Source of the DNA: Gnetum montanum
Lineage: Eukaryota > Streptophyta > Gnetopsida > Gnetales > Gnetaceae
Direction of reading: 5' to 3'
Assembly (NCBI GenBank): GCA_015680685.1
Contig: MNCI01016355.1
Coordinates: 134,965-175,094, forward strand
Length of the DNA: 40,130 nt
The position numbers and the translations under genes were made by a program. Below are positions 1-8,880 of this stretch, piece after piece (position 1 is the first letter of the stretch; each line of letters opens with the position of its first letter). The notes beneath the pieces are model-generated. The model saw nothing but the letters and a program-made list of their open reading frames with translations. It was not told where the DNA came from and searched no databases.

Positions 1-268
1 GTCTTTATTGCCGTACACAACTTGGGTTCAGGTTACAAGCTGCTCGAATAAAGAGCCGTTCACTCTAGGACTCCTACTGCAGGCACATGGGGAAAAATTC
101 TAACTCTGGAGTGATCAATCTGCCAGAGCTTCGCTACACTAGCCAGGATTGGGAAATGAAGGGAGTGCCGCCTCTTATTTATAGAAATGGCGGCGGGACG
201 TGATATCGCGTACACGATATCGCAGGGAAAGACGCGATATCGCGGCACATGCAAGTCGCGTCTCATCA
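1..268 (-). repeat. 3' LTR of element A0 (partial, U3 side)
   Basis: The sequence aligns by eye with 37665-37975 (LTR of element E), about 85-90% alike. On the minus strand it starts at the LTR edge (TGATGAG at 262-268), followed by a GATATCGC minisatellite (about 195-262), a TATA box (CTATAAATA, 176-184) and an AATAAAG signal near position 3. The rest of the LTR lies outside the window. No polypurine tract borders its inner edge: the extra ORF begins directly, so a deletion removed the PPT. Confidence 0.8.
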
Positions 269-835
269 ATCATCAACTCACCAAATGTTTTATCTCTGCC
301 ATAAGCCCTTTCCAACCAATCTTGTCACACATCAGGGTCTGAACAGGTGGATAACTGAGCAAATTTTGGCCCTATATTTAGAAGGTTTAACACTTTCAAA
401 ATGGCTTGTGCAGAGAAATTGACTATTACACCATAAATATTGACAGTGGTGCCTTGTTCCCTATTGTGCCAAAATTGGTACATCTCCCCTAGGTACCAGG
501 CACCGCTTTTGGAGAGGGTAGGCCATAAGGAAGACCCTTTGAGGTGATCCCTAATAGCCTTAGGAGCGAACTTTGCAAAAGATTCAAAGTTCAATTCCAC
601 AATCACCGTAGCGAATGTGGAATTTTCGTGGATGGCCTAAACATAATCTTGGGGCAACGTGAGATGTTGTTCCTGTTCAGGCATAGCAGCAGCTCCTCCT
701 TCTGCCTGCCTGGACTGTACGGTAGGAGGATCCTCTTGATGAATACTGAACAATTGCTCCTCCTGTTCTACATGTTGTCCAATAGGATCTTGTCTTCCAC
801 CTTGAGTTATACCTTACTACTTGCCTTAATTAATT
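269..835 (-). pseudogene. Truncated extra ORF, N-terminal part of putative plant transposon domain
   Basis: On the minus strand this reads mostly open from about 830 to 269, with a few stops. The stretch 325-606 is open and includes WYLGEMYQFW and VNIYGVIVNFSAQAI. The second fits the N-terminal half of the putative plant transposon protein domain (RGxxVDFSPxAIN pattern) known from plant retroelement-derived ORFs. The same residues align with a decayed copy in element D (about 32050-32260: GVWYMGEMYLF, then VLGLLDVG). Upstream lies a Glu/Gln-rich segment. The matching ATG of B and D appears lost. About two thirds of the ORF, including the C-terminal coiled region, is missing, and the frame runs on into the LTR. 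Cellular role is unknown. Confidence 0.6.
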
Positions 836-1045
836 AATTTGTTTAATCTTCGTGTGACATTACCCAAAAGATTGTAATAATGAGTCTATTTTACTTAGGT
901 GGTTTCCAATTTTAATCTCTTGGTATACCTAAAGGGTTAAATGATTTTTTGGCACATTTTATTTTTAACTTACAACTAATTACCCTTAATAATGTCCTTT
1001 GGGTGATAATAAATTCCAAAAATTTTAGGCGCTATTTAGTAGGTA

Positions 1046-1063
1046 TCCCTCCCCCACGACTAA
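1046..1063 (-). other. Internal polypurine-like motif m2 (element A0)
   Basis: On the minus strand the motif reads TTAGTCGTGGGGGAGGGA. It has the same core as the polypurine tract at the LTR edge of the sister elements (TTAGTTGTGGGGGTA). It lies about 215 bases upstream of the extra ORF. The function is inferred only from the likeness. Confidence 0.55.
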
Positions 1064-1230
1064 GCTGAACACTTCAAGTTTAAGCAGGTTCAGATGGAAT
1101 TAAAATCGGAGTACCAACGAGCGAGATAGAGGTTGAAAAGCAAAGGTGTCACACTCACAAGTCGTAGAGAAAAATTTGAAAAACTCCCCTACATGAATGG
1201 CAAGAAATGATGCTAAGTGTTACGGGTGTG

Positions 1231-1436
1231 TCACCTATTTATAGGTTTGGAGGGATGTGATATCATGGCCTATCGATGTTTAGGCCCAAGGGAAAATACC
1301 GAATTTTTTAAAGATTTTTTTGAAATCAACNATACATCGCATCGGCCGCGATATCACGTACATGATGTCACGGCCTATGGATGTTTAGGCTCGAGGGAAA
1401 ATATCATATTTTTGAAGATTTTCTTGAAATTAATGG
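1231..1436 (-). promoter_or_regulatory. Internal promoter-like module: TATA box plus LTR-type repeats (A0)
   Basis: A TATA-like box (CCTATAAATAG on the minus strand, 1235-1245) is followed in plus coordinates by repeats with the GATATCrC motif and the words CGCATCGGCCGCGATATCAC. These resemble the minisatellite in the U3 of the A0 and E LTRs. A pair of direct repeats of about 72 bases lies inside (1258-1329 and 1363-1434, period 105). The order minisatellite, TATA, m2, extra ORF on the minus strand suits a promoter for the extra ORF. One ambiguous base (n) sits at 1331. Promoter activity is inference. Confidence 0.5.
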
Positions 1437-2757
1437 TGTAACTTAGGACATTGGGCTATTGTTAAGGGGTCCTAAGGTAATTAGATGGTCTTGAAGGCAC
1501 GAATAATTATGATGGTGTGGAAATGATCAATAAAACCTTGGGTGGTAGAGAAAAAGGCTATGTGATGGTACATAGGAACATTATTATTTAGAGGGATAGT
1601 AGTAGGGAAAGAAAATCATTTGAAAATTATGCTGAAGGTAATAAATGGTGTGTGTGACCTGTGTCATAAGTGAAAATTACAAAAGATTACACAAGTGGAT
1701 CCTTCCCAAAGTAGGTTCCAACTTATAATGCCCTTATGTAACCATACTTAAAGTGTCCATGGGCACTAGAAGGGTTAGATGTAATCTGCACTGACTTCAC
1801 AAAACACACACATGTAAATATCACTAGAATGAGGTAAGAATTCTATGTTAAACATGACACGAGCTACAATTACACAAACAATGAGATGAGATGAAGTATA
1901 GAAAGGGGTTATAGAGATTGGGACATGAGGTAACTGACCCAGGGCACAATGAATCCTGTGTGTAAAGCATGATTAAGATGTCATTAACCCATCGTTCCAA
2001 GATCAGGATCAAGTCCATTCCTCTAATTAGTGACATTGCATTATTTCATCCCATGATGAGCAACTATGAGAGTACCATAACAACAAGGCATACGATCACT
2101 TGGCATTTTGTTCAAGGGAGGAGTGATTTTTGTTTTGTGGCACTTCCTCTTTGTCTTTTTTTTTCCTTTTTTTTCTCTCTTTACTGAATCCAGAGAAGCC
2201 GCCAACCTTCAGGCATGGATGCATGTCTTTCTACTGGAACCCCCTAGAACAACATTGGATTTTTGAGTGCCCTTTTGATTACTCTTACTCCCATTTTTCA
2301 TTAGATCTACAAGGATCTTAGTACAACCATGTTGCATGATAACTCCCACAGACATCAACAAAGAGACTCCACAAGTCCCCTTGATGTCACACCCTAATCA
2401 TTTCCTCTTGGTCCATCCTTCTTCATTTTGGGTACAATGAACACAAAATTAATTTTAAGTTTTAAAAATGTTAAGAATATCACTGTGCCCTCGAATAGAA
2501 CCTCTTATTTGTAGAATGGATGAGTGGGTGTAATGGGCTCACTATCCAAATAATTGATCACTTGAGACTTATTAACATAGAACAAACCTTAACCAACGAT
2601 CCACATGAGTGTTTTATTCATAGATGAGATTACTTGTAAAAATGTAAAAAGACAAAAAGACAAAAAGATAAAACAAGAAGTTGAAAAAATGAAAAACTGG
2701 AAAACAAAAATTGAAAAATTAAAGAAAATGAAGAATATTTATTAATCATGTTTGTTA
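1437..2757 (-). other. Untranslated region of A0 between m1 and the promoter module
   Basis: No credible gene. Short blocks match the same region in the other elements: 1690-1770 (AAGTGGATCCTTCCCAAAGTAGG on the plus strand, cut short here), about 2205-2230 (CAGGCATGGATGCATGTC) and about 2372-2390 (CCTTGATGTCACACCCT). An A-rich tract (2630-2745 on the plus strand, so T-rich on the element strand) borders m1. The order and spacing of these blocks are shared with B, C, D and E. Confidence 0.6.
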
Positions 2758-3407
2758 TTAGGATGGGGGGTATCCCCCATAACTAAACGGTTGAGGATGG
2801 CAAGGATTAATAAATGAAAGATGAGGATCCTTGCATGTTGGAAGTATTGGAACTTGGCCATACTTACCCCATAGGGGTTCACACACTTGATTATAATAAG
2901 CATAGTGGGGCAATTTATACGATGTAGTTCTTGGATAATGAGTTGACCCACTATGATGTTTGGGACTGTTAGATGGTATGATAGGATTAGGATGTTGCCC
3001 TCCATGCCTGTGTCCATTGGGCCGTATTGTTGTTGGAGTGTGAGTTGGTGGCCCTGATGAAGTAACATGAGGCATGGTGTTTGAAGGTAAGGGTGCACCA
3101 CAGGGTTGGACTTGTCCTGAGTTGGAGGATGCAGTGGCCTTGGAATTATGTTGCCCCTTCTTAGGGTCATTTCAAAATAAGGGATGCCTCTGATGTTGCT
3201 GAGGTCTCTCACTGCTGTTGAAAGTAGTAGCACAAGTAATGTTTGTGAGTTGTTGCTTTGGTGTAGGCACCTTAGGAATAGTTGGTGGCAATGTACAAGG
3301 AGGAAAAAAAATGAGAATGTTAAAATTGAGGAGCAGTGTAAGGTACACAAGGCGGTGGTTGTGTTGAAGGCATGGGATGATAGTATTGAGGAGAATGATA
3401 ATGGGAT
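2758..3407 (-). pseudogene. gag C-terminal Pro/His-rich remnant of A0, with motif m1
   Basis: On the minus strand, 2758-3075 is open and reads Pro/His/Thr-rich sequence (GPPTHTPTTIRPNGHRHGG), ending YGGYPPS then stop. This fits the low-complexity tail of plant gypsy Gag proteins and aligns roughly with the Pro-rich stretch of element B near 24400-24480. The purine motif m1 (TTAGTTATGGGGGATA, about 2765-2783) lies at the very end of the frame, and is self-complementary here (GGGGGTATCCCCC). No protease or RT separates m1 from gag, so pol is deleted. The 274-residue minus-strand reading frame across 2742-3566 crosses the A0/A junction and is not a gene. Confidence 0.45.
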
Positions 3408-3925
3408 GACAAGCCTACTATTTGAGTAGAGCTCCACCACAACCTTATGAGTAGTATCATTAATGGTAGCACCCACAGTCATGGGGAATGCCACCACCAA
3501 GGTAGTAGTACCCTTACTGGTAGCTTGATCCATATGGATACTATGTTCAACAACCCATTTCTTCATGTGACTCTTCTACTCATGCTTCATTTCAACATTA
3601 CTACCACCCTCTTGAATATTACAGAGCTTAATCTCCAAGAGGAGAATTCCCATTTTCTCACTACACTTCTCATTTTTCTACACATGTCCCTCCACCCTCA
3701 ACTTAGTTACCACTTGCTCCATCAATGTAGGGTGAAATTCCAACCTAACCGTAGCAATGTAACACTACAAGGGTTGTTAACTTATAGCTGGCTCCATAGC
3801 TAAGTGGTTTGGAAACAAAATCTTGAAAAAGAGCATTTTTTTGAACCAGTAGTCCTACAAAGCCCTCATAGACATATGCAGCTAATAGCTTTGCTTCTTG
3901 CTTATCCTTTGCATCTACATCCTTT
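3408..3925 (+). pseudogene. gag C-terminal region of element A
   Basis: The sequence matches, in reverse complement, element B from about 24700 down to about 24190 (for example CATGGGGAATGCCACCACCA near 3480 against GTGTCATTCCCCATG in B). It carries no intact frame. The encoded text is Pro- and Gly-poor in the visible frames, so the protein boundaries cannot be fixed. It corresponds to the Gag tail and the link to the protease. Gag proteins of this family form the particle that packages the element RNA. Confidence 0.55.
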
Positions 3926-3929
3926 GAGT

Positions 3930-4470
3930 CCCCTCCAACCAAACACCTCCCAAGGTGCATATCGTTATGTTGACCCATGCTATCATGGATTGGATTAAGG
4001 CTAGCCCCCTTTCCAAGAAAAGATCTAACCCTGGGAGTCCCCATATCTATTTGCAAATTATTGGGAATGAGCCTTGTAAGACTCTTATGAACTTAGGTTC
4101 TAGTGTAAATTTAATTTTCCATGAGATGTACAAAGCCTGGAACCTACCTCCACTCAGGAAGAGCAACCTTTAGCTTGAGTTGATAGATTAATCCATCACT
4201 ATTTCCTTAGAACTAGTGGAGGAAATTGTAACCACCATTTATGGATGGTTCTATCCTATTGACTTCCTAGTGATTTGTATTAATAATTGTAAGGGGGACT
4301 TCCCAATCATCATGGGAAGGGCTTGGTTGAGCATCATTGATGCACAATTGGGAATTAGAGACCTCTCCTTGGAGATTTTTAAAGAAAATTAATTTAGGAA
4401 GATAGAGAAGAAGGGAGTTCCATGCATCGTGTATAGTGACACAAGGTGCAACTATGTGCAGAAACAATGA
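3930..4470 (+). pseudogene. Retropepsin-like aspartic protease region of element A
   Basis: In the frame around 3955-4173 the protein reads IIGNEPCKTLMNLGSSVNLIF. This is a decayed form of the retropepsin active-site pattern LLDSGASVNLI, with the catalytic Asp replaced by Asn and the following residues changed. In an active element this enzyme cuts the Gag-Pol polyprotein. Downstream, 4290-4345 reads a stretch compatible with the protease flap and tail (FPIIMGRAWL), a pattern common in plant gypsy proteases. Stops follow. Element B has the corresponding site at about 24030-24060 (LLDSTFGVNLIS), also damaged. Confidence 0.65.
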
Positions 4471-4759
4471 TTCGTAAAAAGTACATTCATCATAGCATAC
4501 AAGCTATGTGCAAATGTGTCTAAAATTCAAAGGTGCCTCTATGAAGTAGCTATAAAATAGGAAGACACCTAGTGGCTGACAGTTGATCTTGATTGTAGCT
4601 CAACACTTTGCATGGAACCAACTAAGAGCTTGACAGGTGTCTACATGGAAGGCATGGGTGAGATGGAGCAGATCCATCACCAACTATCTAATGAACCTAA
4701 TAACACTTATTAAGGAGAGTTGGAAATCCTTGAGAACTTTAAATAGGAGTCCCTAGAGT

Positions 4760-5720
4760 TGAAAACTCTATTGGATGACACAAAATATGCTTTTCTAAAC
4801 AATGGAAAGCTAGTAATAATCAATGCCAATCTTGTTGCTGAACAAAAAGAGAAGCTATTGAAGGTGATCAACAAATGGCCAATAGCCTTTTCTTGGTCAT
4901 ATCTTAAACTTACTAGGATTGATCCTAGGATATGCTAGCACTACATCTATACAGATCCTTCCATGAAGCTAAAGAGGTAGCCGCAGTGATAGTTGAACCT
5001 CAAACTCAAGCAGATCATCAAGGAGGAGATTAAACAACTCCTCAAGGTGGGGGTTCATCCATTTTATTGTGAATAGTGAGTGGGTTAGCCCATTGGTGAT
5101 AGTGCTAATGAAAGGTGCAAATGGAGGATCTATATTGATTTCAAGCTATTGAATATGGTGACTTACAAAGATCATTTCCAGTTGCCATTTGTGAACTAGG
5201 TGTTGGACACCATTTCTAGGCATTGCTACTACAACTTTCTGGGTGGTTATAGTGGTTATAACCAAATCTAGCTTGCACCGAAAGATAAGGCCAAAACTAC
5301 ATTCACAAGTCTTTAGGAAGATTTTGCATACAAAAAGATGTCATTTAGCCTGTGCAATGCTCCTACAACCTTCCAACACCTTGTCCTGAGCATCTTTCAA
5401 TAGTAGATTAGTAGTAGGGTGGAAGTCTTCATGGATGACCTATCCACCTATGGCACTACATTTGAGCAAGCCTTGGAATACCTTAAGTAAGTGTTGAAAA
5501 GATGTGTGGAGACCAACCTTCAACTTAATTAGCAAAAGAGTTGTATTATGATCTAGGAGGGCATCATCTTGGGGCACAAAATATCATAAGCAACGATTGA
5601 GGTGCACCTTGAGAAAATAAAGATCATCCAAGGAATTACCCATCAACCAAAAACTATTAAAGATTTCTGGTCATTTCTTGGTTACACTGGCTACTATTGA
5701 AACTTCATAGAGAATTTTTC
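4760..5720 (+). pseudogene. Reverse transcriptase region of element A
   Basis: Athila/Tat-type RT, which copies element RNA into DNA. Recognisable pieces in order: INANLVAEQKEKLLKVINKW (about 4820-4880), KEEIKQLLKVG (about 5020-5050), YSGYNQI (about 5250-5270), SLCNAPTTFQ (about 5347-5375), the catalytic FMDD box (5428-5439), ILGHKIS (about 5570-5590) and SFLGYTGYY (about 5673-5698). The FMDD aspartates are kept, but the frame holds many stops. Several are TAG where related RTs have Gln, for instance in the RQPQRRLN and NQVLD regions. No functional enzyme is possible from this copy. Confidence 0.85.
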
Positions 5721-5819
5721 TAAGATTGCCAAATTGTTGGTGGAGCTTACAAAGAAGGATGATGGATTCATTTGGATTGAGGAATGTAAGAATGCATTTC
5801 AATAACTCAAGTAGAAGCT

Positions 5820-6250
5820 TGTAGAAACTCTAATTCTATGAGCACCTGATTGGTCCAAATTGTTCCACATCATGATGGATGCATCAAATTATGCCTTGTG
5901 AGCCATGCTCATGTAGTTGGACGATCAGAAACATCCTTACTACATTCACTCTGTGAGTTGAAGCATTGTGGGTGCACAATTGAATTACATCATAACAGAA
6001 AAAGGATTGATGGCAGTGGTGTATGCCTTGGAGAAATTCAAATACTATGTGCTTAGGTACAAGGTGTTTGTGCATATGGACCATAGTGCAATCTAGTTCT
6101 TGATGAACAAATTGATGGTGAGCCCCCATATCATATGGTGCCTTATGATCTTGCAAGAATTTGATCTTACAGTGGTAGATCAAAAGGGAACTAAGAATGT
6201 GGTTATTGATCACTTGTCTCAATTGAGATGGAACAACAAAGAGGAGGAGA
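5820..6250 (+). pseudogene. RNase H region of element A
   Basis: RNase H removes the RNA strand during reverse transcription. Visible pieces: MMDASNYAL (about 5872-5900, first catalytic Asp), QLNYIITEKGLMAVVYALEK (about 5977-6040), YVLRYKVFVHMDHSAI (about 6045-6092) and VVDQKGTKNVVIDHLSQL (about 6172-6225), which matches the RDRKGTENxVADHLSRL linker that leads into integrase in Athila/Tat elements. The expected second acidic residue (TEKE in element B) reads TEKG here. Several in-frame stops are present. The region from 6100 to 6375 is open but only covers the linker. Confidence 0.8.
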
Positions 6251-6329
6251 GCTTACTTTCTGATCAATTTTATGATGAACTCCTCTTTGCTGGTGCTATA
6301 AATGAACGAGTGCCTAATGAACTTCATTG

Positions 6330-7196
6330 GCATGATGACATCCTTACCTACCTTCTCACTCAAGAGATGCCATAAGAGCTAGACAGTAGGAAGAAACAAT
6401 AGTTTCTTCATTAGGCCAAACACTTCATGGAGATCAATGGACACCTTTACAAGGTATGTGTTGATGGCCTGGTTCATTGGTGTGTTCCTAATGTTGATCA
6501 ACTACACGTTCTCCAAGATGCTCACGAGGGTCTTTGTGGAGGTCACTTTGCTGGGAGATGCATCATCATTAAGATCCTAATTATAGGATATTATTAGCCA
6601 ACACTCTTCAAGGACGTTCATCCACTCTTGTGAATGCTACCAATGTGATGGTGGGATGACCACTTGTATAAAGGAACCTTAGTAGTGGATCCAACCATTA
6701 GAACCCTTCAACATTTGGGGCATTGACTTCATGGGTTCTATTGTATGAAAAGGTGCACATCATAGTCATTGTTGACTATTGTATGAAATGGGTAGAAGCA
6801 ACAACCTCCACCTACTATACATCCTCTATAGCTACTCGGTTTGTACAACAAAATGTTGTAAACAGGTTTGGAGTGCCACGTGCACTAATTTTTGACAATG
6901 GTACTCACTTTATAGGCATCATCTTTTGAAAGCTCATGCAACGCTTAGGGGTAGAACATAAATTAATAATACCTTACCACCCAAGCCAATGGTCAAGCAG
7001 AGGTAACAAATAGGAAAATCACTAAGATCTTAACAAGAATAGTTAGCAAATATAGAAGAAATTGGAGCACAAAACTCAATGATGCCCTTTGGGCCTACTG
7101 CTCCATTTGGAAACTCCCTATAGGCTATTCTTTCTATGAGATTGTGTATAGAAAACTACCAACTCTTCCTATACATGTTAATGCTTCTACACTATT
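6330..7196 (+). pseudogene. Integrase region of element A, 3' truncated
   Basis: Integrase joins element DNA to the chromosome. An N-terminal zinc-binding region is recognisable near 6500-6650. The catalytic core shows NIWGIDFMG (about 6711-6737, first Asp), WVEATTSTYYTSS, VNRFGVPRALIFDNGTHF (about 6856-6912, second Asp) and, after a one-base deletion near 6978, an NGQAEVTNRKI stretch with the Glu. Beyond it the conserved WKLPIGYS region is visible at about 7110. The C-terminal domain is absent because the LINE begins at 7197. Confidence 0.85.
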
Positions 7197-7740
7197 CATC
7201 ATCATCATCATAGCCTTATCCTAATATCATGGGTTGGATATATGAATTCTTTTATGTTATTTACTTATCCAAATAAGTATTAACATCCAAACTTTGGATA
7301 TCCATTTTTATGTTTGCAAACTAAGGATTTTTAAGTCTACTTCTTTATTAGGGATGTTAAAACTTGAAACAATTTGATGATGTGTCAAGTATGACTTACA
7401 TAGAAAACCTATCATTTGTAAATCATTGTCAAACAATGAGCTAACCACTTGAGCCACCTCTTATTGGTGACCTACCTCTTAATTGTTTCTTCTTAATAAA
7501 GCAAACTATTTTACCAAGTGCATTGCCATTCTTCTTAGCACATAACCAAACCATTTAAGATGACCTTCCTTAATTTTCTCATTTATAGGTATCTTTCCCA
7601 CACTTCTTGTAATGAGATGTTGATTCAATCTTTTCTAGTAACATCCAACATTTAACATCCACCTTAGCATTCATATCTTTGTTACATGTACACATGACAC
7701 CTAATTAAAAATCTATGTTGCTCATCTTCTATGACTTATA
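7197..7740 (-). mobile_element. RTE-type LINE, 3' end fragment
   Basis: On the minus strand the fragment ends in ATGATGATGATGATG (7197-7211), preceded by GGATAAGGCT and, farther up, words like those at the 3' end of plant RTE LINEs (family knowledge). Upstream at about 7510-7660 the minus strand encodes MLRWM, then ITRSVGKIPINEKIKE and HLKWFGYVLRRM. This is the C-terminal signature of RTE reverse transcriptase (MLRWMCG...RLRWFGHV.RR). One stop and a likely frameshift are visible. It is 5' truncated or interrupted: element B was inserted at 7771, and I do not recognise LINE coding sequence on the far side of B. It cut element A inside its integrase region. Confidence 0.75.
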
Positions 7741-7770
7741 GTAGAAAAAATTGAGATATTCTATCCTTAT

Positions 7771-7906
7771 TGATGAGTGGCAAGTATACCCTATGTCCAA
7801 CCATATGAATCATAAGCATTTACTTAGTAATATCATCAAATTTCGTAGACTTTAGCTCTCTAGATGCACATTAGCTAGGTGGTGAACCTATGGATGTGAT
7901 TGTTCT
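7771..7906 (-). repeat. 3' LTR of element B, first part
   Basis: Begins TGATGAGTGG and aligns with 26877-27012 of the 5' LTR (shared AGTATACCCTATG, TTAGCTAGGTGGTGAACCTA-like words). It stops where element C begins. The last five bases (GTTCT, 7902-7906) are the target duplicate of C. The LTR continues at 14863. Confidence 0.85.
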
Positions 7907-8862
7907 TGATGAGTGGTGGGTACTGCCTACACTCAACGATATGAATTATGAACATTTACATGCAACCCAATCAAATTTTGTGGATGGGACTAGTTTGGTA
8001 TCTAGATCATTAAGTATTAATTATAGTTCACTATCTTCCCACTTGGACTAGTGGTAGATTTGTCACATATGGTTTAGTTGAAAGTGAGGCATATGATTGT
8101 TGATGTTGTTTTGGCCTTATGCTAATCTTAACGATAATAGAGAAATTAATTATTTAATCTAATTGACAATAAGAACATAAAGTATAAACTAGCCTATGAG
8201 TGATGAGTATCCATTTCCAACTTGTTGTACACATCTTGAACCCACATATCCACTACTAGGATTATCAAGTGTTATACTAATGGGTGAACCAAGCAATAAT
8301 GTTGCTAGGATTACCCAGCAAATACATGTTTATGCTCAAAACTAGTCAAACTCATTTTTCCAATTCATTAATATGCATGGCAACATAAATATTAACTAAG
8401 TACATTGAATATAAATTACATTAAAAGTAAATTTAATCTAAGTCAAAGTGCTGCAATGAATAAGAATCAATCTCAATCTTATTACATTCATGGAATGTGT
8501 CTAGGTACATTGCCACTTGAATAAGACATCGTACAATTGACTCAGATCCACATTGCGAGTACTCACTAACTATTTTCTAAGACTACAGAATAAAATTACA
8601 AGGGTTTAGCTTCTTTATTGACAAAAGATATTAAATACATAGTGGGACATGTAATTTTATCGGTGGAGGTAGGCACTATGTTGATGCATCATTCCATGTG
8701 TTGATGGATATGCGTTGACACAGCTACGACATTGCAAATGCGATGTAGCATCTATGATGTAGTAGCTAGTAGAGATGCATTGATAGGGATGCTACAATGC
8801 AGGTATGATGTAGCATCTATGATATTTCATCTACAATATCTTAGCCAACTGATACTTCATCA
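7907..8862 (-). repeat. 3' LTR of element C
   Basis: Starts TGATGAGTGG and ends ACTTCATCA, directly followed by the polypurine tract. It matches 13894-14862 along its whole length. The U3 carries repeats built on GATGTAGCATCTATGAT (about 8740-8835), a different minisatellite from those of B, D and E. No gene lies inside. Confidence 0.9.
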
Positions 8863-8880
8863 TACCCCCACAACTAAGTA
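8863..8880 (-). other. Polypurine tract of element C
   Basis: The minus strand reads ACTTAGTTGTGGGGGTA and abuts the LTR start TGATGA at 8862. This is the expected place for the primer of plus-strand DNA synthesis, and it fixes the element orientation together with the PBS and the gag frame. Confidence 0.75.

Larger units (their letters stand above)
1..3407 (-). mobile_element. Element A0: partial Athila/Tat-like LTR retrotransposon
   Basis: Minus-strand element, truncated at both sides. In plus coordinates it holds the end of a 3' LTR, a shortened extra ORF, purine motif m2, a TATA plus repeat module, a long untranslated region, motif m1, and a Pro-rich gag end. The order matches elements B and D in this window, except that pol is missing between m1 and gag, as in element C. 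The left side runs off the window. The right side ends near 3407, where homologous sequence switches to the plus strand (element A). Its LTR resembles that of element E. The better preserved reading frame in the extra ORF suggests it is among the younger copies. Confidence 0.75.
3408..7196 (+). mobile_element. Element A: internal gag-pol fragment, plus strand
   Basis: The only plus-strand member of the family here. It starts in the gag C-terminal region at about 3408, equivalent to about 24700 of element B read in reverse, and runs through protease, RT, RNase H and integrase. It stops inside the integrase region at about 7193-7196, where an RTE LINE 3' end begins. Neither LTR is present. Reading frames are broken throughout by stops and frameshifts, so it is a dead fragment. 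Domain order is the usual Ty3/gypsy order, with integrase after RNase H. Confidence 0.85.

Noticed and set aside
2742-3566. 274-residue open frame on the minus strand
   Set aside because: It crosses the A0/A head-to-head junction near 3407. The right part is the reverse of element A gag, so the frame is a chance read-through. Only 2758-3407 is kept as a gag remnant.
7197-7211. Trinucleotide microsatellite as an independent feature
   Set aside because: The CAT run is the 3' tail of the RTE LINE on the minus strand and is better explained as part of it.
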